NCBI GenBank assembly: GCA_034696485.1
Contig: JAQIWT010000421.1
Location: 1 to 20,695, forward strand
DNA from: Isohypsibius dastychi
Lineage: Eukaryota > Tardigrada > Eutardigrada > Parachela > Isohypsibiidae
Reading direction: 5' to 3'
DNA length: 20,695 nucleotides
Every line of letters starts with the position of its first letter. Positions within the stretch are counted from its first letter, which is position 1. Made by a program: the position numbers and the translations under genes. The notes beneath the pieces were generated by a model. The model was not told the origin of the DNA. It searched no databases and saw nothing but the letters and a program-made list of their open reading frames with translations. Shown piece after piece: positions 20,681 through 20,695 of the stretch.

Positions 20681-20695
20681 GGGGGGGGGGGGGGG
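20681..20695 (+). repeat. Terminal poly-G run
   Basis: The window ends in 15 consecutive G. Other G or C runs occur at 64-74, 1503-1518 (one T) and 5582-5592. A G-run at the very end may mark an assembly break. Confidence 0.9.

Overview
The window looks like nuclear DNA from an invertebrate animal with fairly compact genes. Coding exons are interrupted by GT-AG introns (62 nt, about 315 nt, and two of about 1.5 kb). AATAAA polyadenylation signals follow two of the 3' ends. The protein families (FEM1-like ankyrin/RING, J-domain, astacin, rhodopsin-like receptor) are metazoan or broadly eukaryotic. I cannot place the phylum from the sequence. No operons, prokaryotic signals, tRNA or rRNA genes, or CRISPR arrays were seen. 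The three intact-looking genes are all on the minus strand.

Layout, left to right. Positions 1-1500 are repeat-rich: a G-run, a (TTCTGAR)n heptamer array, the last part of a rhodopsin-like receptor (minus strand), and a cluster of ACGGAACGG-type words in both orientations. Positions 2580-4946 hold a two-exon minus-strand gene for a FEM1-like ankyrin protein of 715 aa ending in an IAP-type RING finger. Positions 5110-5411 hold an isolated, damaged RING 3' end with its own AATAAA. Positions 6128-7550, and perhaps further right, hold the 3' part of a second minus-strand gene of uncertain family. Positions 7650-11900 are mostly empty of recognisable genes, apart from a decayed heptamer array and some hairpins. 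Positions 11935-12740 hold a truncated, rearranged paralogue of the 6.1-7.2 kb gene and its 3' flank, with internal duplication. Positions 12787-13254 (plus strand) are an astacin-like metalloprotease remnant with its active site lost and its frame broken.

The right third (20307 down to 13614) is best read as one large three-exon minus-strand gene. I assembled it from phase-matched splice sites. It encodes about 1205 aa: an N-terminal J domain with HPD, a helical repeat-like middle, a conserved module with LHFHPFQQ, an acidic stretch, a (GGGGN)n linker encoded by a 15-nt minisatellite, and a C-terminal GIY-YIG/T5orf172-like domain. A Hsp70 co-chaperone module fused to a GIY-YIG-type fold in an animal gene is the most interesting object here.

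The genes do not form an obvious pathway. The common themes are protein quality control (RING E3, J domain) and local duplication followed by decay: a RING remnant, a paralogue remnant, an astacin remnant and a receptor remnant lie beside intact genes.
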